Shown here one piece after another: positions 62,698 to 64,000 of a DNA stretch of 64,000 nt (position 1 is the first letter of the stretch; each line of letters opens with the position of its first letter). The stretch comes from Pseudomonadota bacterium. GTDB taxonomy: Bacteria > Pseudomonadota > Gammaproteobacteria > Burkholderiales > Thiobacteraceae. The notes beneath the pieces are model-generated. The model had not been told where the DNA came from, ran no database searches, and saw only the letters and a list, made by a program, of their open reading frames with translations. The translations under genes were made by a program, and so were the position numbers. The stretch lies in contig JAKANO010000012.1 in assembly GCA_021812385.1 (NCBI GenBank), positions 1 to 64,000 on the forward strand. Direction: 5' to 3'.

Positions 62698-63743
62698 GCG
62701 ATTTACCCGTTACCGTGCGCGCCATGCAAGGCCCGATGAAATCCGGGGATGGCGCGCGCTGGGATGCCTTTGTGTTTGCTTGCCCCGCGGCAACATTTTT
62801 TCACCGCGCGGGGTGGAAAGAAGTTCTTGAGCGCGCATTCGGCCATCGCACGCATTACCTGCTGGCGGAACGTGCCGGCGCCATTGTCGGCGTTCTGCCG
62901 CTGACCGAAGTCAAGAGTCGCTTATTCGGCCATTCCCTGGTTTCCAACCCATTCTGCGTGTATGGGGGTATTGCGACAGAGGATGAAACGGCGCGCGCCG
63001 CACTCGATACGGCGGCGCAAAAACTTGCGCGCGATCTGCGAGTCGGGCACCTTGAATACCGCCAACTCAAGCCATTCCACACCGATTGGCCTAGCCAAGA
63101 TTTGTATTTTACTTTTCGCAAAGCGATTGATCCCGATGTCGAAGCGAATATGCTGGCGATCCCGCGCAAGCAGCGCGCCATGGTGCGCAAGGGCATTAAA
63201 AACGCATTGGTGGCGGAGATCGACGCCACTGTCGATCGGTTCTTCGCGCTGTTTGCCGACAACGTAAAGCGCCACGGCACACCAGCCTTGCCGAAACGCT
63301 ATTTTGCTTTGTTGAAGGAAGTGTTCGGCGCGGATTGCGAAGTGCTGACCGTACTGCACCAGGGGCGAGTCGTCAGCACCGTGCTGACGTTTTATTTCCG
63401 CGATGAAGTATTGCCCTACTATGCCGGCGACACCGAAGATGCGCGCCATCTGGCGGCGAACGATTTCAAGTATTGGGAATTGATGCGGCGCAGTTGCGAG
63501 CGCGGCTACCGCTTATTCGATTATGGCCGCAGCAAGCGCGGCACAGGGCAATTCGATTTCAAGAAGAATTGGGGCTTCGAACCGCAACAGCTGCACTATG
63601 AATATTGCTTGGTGAATGCGCCGCGCGTACCGGAACACAATCCTACCAACCCGAAATACCGCTTGTTCATTGAAATGTGGAAACGCTTGCCGACGCCGGT
63701 GGCGAACGCCTTGGGCCCGCATATCGTGAAGCATTTAGGTTAA
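62694..63743 (+). CDS. XrtA-associated FemAB-like acyltransferase
   Basis: The protein is 349 aa with a GNAT/FemAB fold (HRAGWKEVLERAFGHRTHYLLAE and YYAGDTEDARHLAANDFKYWELMRRSCERGYRLFDYGRSKRGTGQF). In XrtA loci this protein is thought to attach an amino acid or acyl group to the polysaccharide. It is coupled to the deacetylase gene by an ATGA overlap; deacetylation followed by acylation of the freed amino group is a plausible sequence. Confidence 0.92.
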   Translation: MSDLPVTVRAMQGPMKSGDGARWDAFVFACPAATFFHRAGWKEVLERAFGHRTHYLLAERAGAIVGVLPLTEVKSRLFGHSLVSNPFCVYGGIATEDETARAALDTAAQKLARDLRVGHLEYRQLKPFHTDWPSQDLYFTFRKAIDPDVEANMLAIPRKQRAMVRKGIKNALVAEIDATVDRFFALFADNVKRHGTPALPKRYFALLKEVFGADCEVLTVLHQGRVVSTVLTFYFRDEVLPYYAGDTEDARHLAANDFKYWELMRRSCERGYRLFDYGRSKRGTGQFDFKKNWGFEPQQLHYEYCLVNAPRVPEHNPTNPKYRLFIEMWKRLPTPVANALGPHIVKHLG

Positions 63744-63745
63744 CG

Positions 63746-64000
63746 ATGGACGAATTGCTCTACCTGGTGCATCGCATTCCCTACCCGCCGAACAAGGGCG
63801 ACAAGATTCGCTCCTATCATTTGCTCAAGCATTTGGCGCAGTCCTATACGGTGCATGTCGGCGCCTTCATCGATGCTGAAGAGGACTGGCAGTATGCGGA
63901 CGCCTTGGCCAAGATGGCTGGCGGTGAAGTGAAATTACTTCCGCTGAAACCGCGCTGGGCAACGCTAAAAAGTTTATATGGATTTCTCAGCGGCGAGGCC
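63746..64000 (+). CDS. XrtA-system glycosyltransferase (TIGR03087-like), 5' part
   Basis: Eighty-five codons are present before the window ends. The N terminus MDELLYLVHRIPYPPNKGDKIRSYHLLKHLAQ is typical of the GT4-type enzyme of PEP-CTERM/XrtA loci. It starts 2 nt after the FemAB-like stop. The exosortase XrtA itself is expected further right. Confidence 0.88.
   Translation, partial: MDELLYLVHRIPYPPNKGDKIRSYHLLKHLAQSYTVHVGAFIDAEEDWQYADALAKMAGGEVKLLPLKPRWATLKSLYGFLSGEA

Overview
The window looks like a chromosomal segment of a betaproteobacterium, probably Nitrosomonadales-like. This is inferred from gene content and protein character (AtpI-BEFHAGDC, GlmU-GlmS, ArgS-SPOR-DsbA, an XrtA/PEP-CTERM exopolysaccharide locus and small palindromic intergenic repeats), not from a marker-gene comparison. 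Most of it is core metabolism, interrupted by accessory blocks for envelope polysaccharide and signalling.

Layout. 1-5.2 kb, minus strand: a truncated AsmA/DUF748 protein, a TlpA-like thioredoxin, an exported unknown and ilvD. 5.3-7.6 kb: lgt, a DsrE-like lipoprotein, a small fatty acid desaturase and tRNA-Ala(CGC). 7.6-14.7 kb: a complete F1Fo ATP synthase operon with a clear sigma70 promoter and a terminal hairpin. 14.8-18.0 kb: glmU and glmS. 18.1-25.1 kb: a five-gene minus-strand polysaccharide cassette (epimerase, GT2 synthase, TPR/beta-barrel exporter, deacetylase, GH10-like hydrolase). It is flanked by the intact glmS 3' end on one side and a diverged, orphan copy of the glmS 3' end on the other. 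25.1-28.0 kb: a ParA-like ATPase, then CheY-CheC-diguanylate cyclase behind a candidate sigma28 promoter. 28-36.2 kb: a ThDP enzyme, CreD, and an argS-SPOR-dsbA-response regulator operon, then a DUF455 protein. 36.4-39.6 kb: an exported DsrE-TPR-unknown operon facing an ECF sigma/anti-sigma pair whose anti-sigma factor carries a DsrE domain. 39.7-54.7 kb: priA, gltD, gltB, a REP-associated tyrosine transposase with terminal inverted repeats, hemE, lipA, an ABC-2 exporter, a hydrolase, a ferredoxin and a MazG-like pyrophosphohydrolase. 55-64 kb: the first nine genes of an XrtA-type exopolysaccharide locus behind a sigma54-type promoter; the ninth runs off the right edge.

Most interesting system. 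The anti-sigma factor at 38385-39062 has an N-terminal sigma-binding region, one membrane span and a periplasmic DsrE-like domain homologous to the free exported DsrE proteins at 36426-36893 and 6136-6558. The sigma gene and the divergent DsrE-TPR-unknown operon share the motif GGAAT-N16/17-CGTCTT, each about 36 nt before the start codon (about 30 nt from the likely transcription start). That predicts a compact ECF regulon in which a regulated product resembles the sensor domain. Second is the polysaccharide cassette at the glmS 3' end, whose GH10-like enzyme lacks the Asn that precedes the acid/base Glu in clan GH-A.
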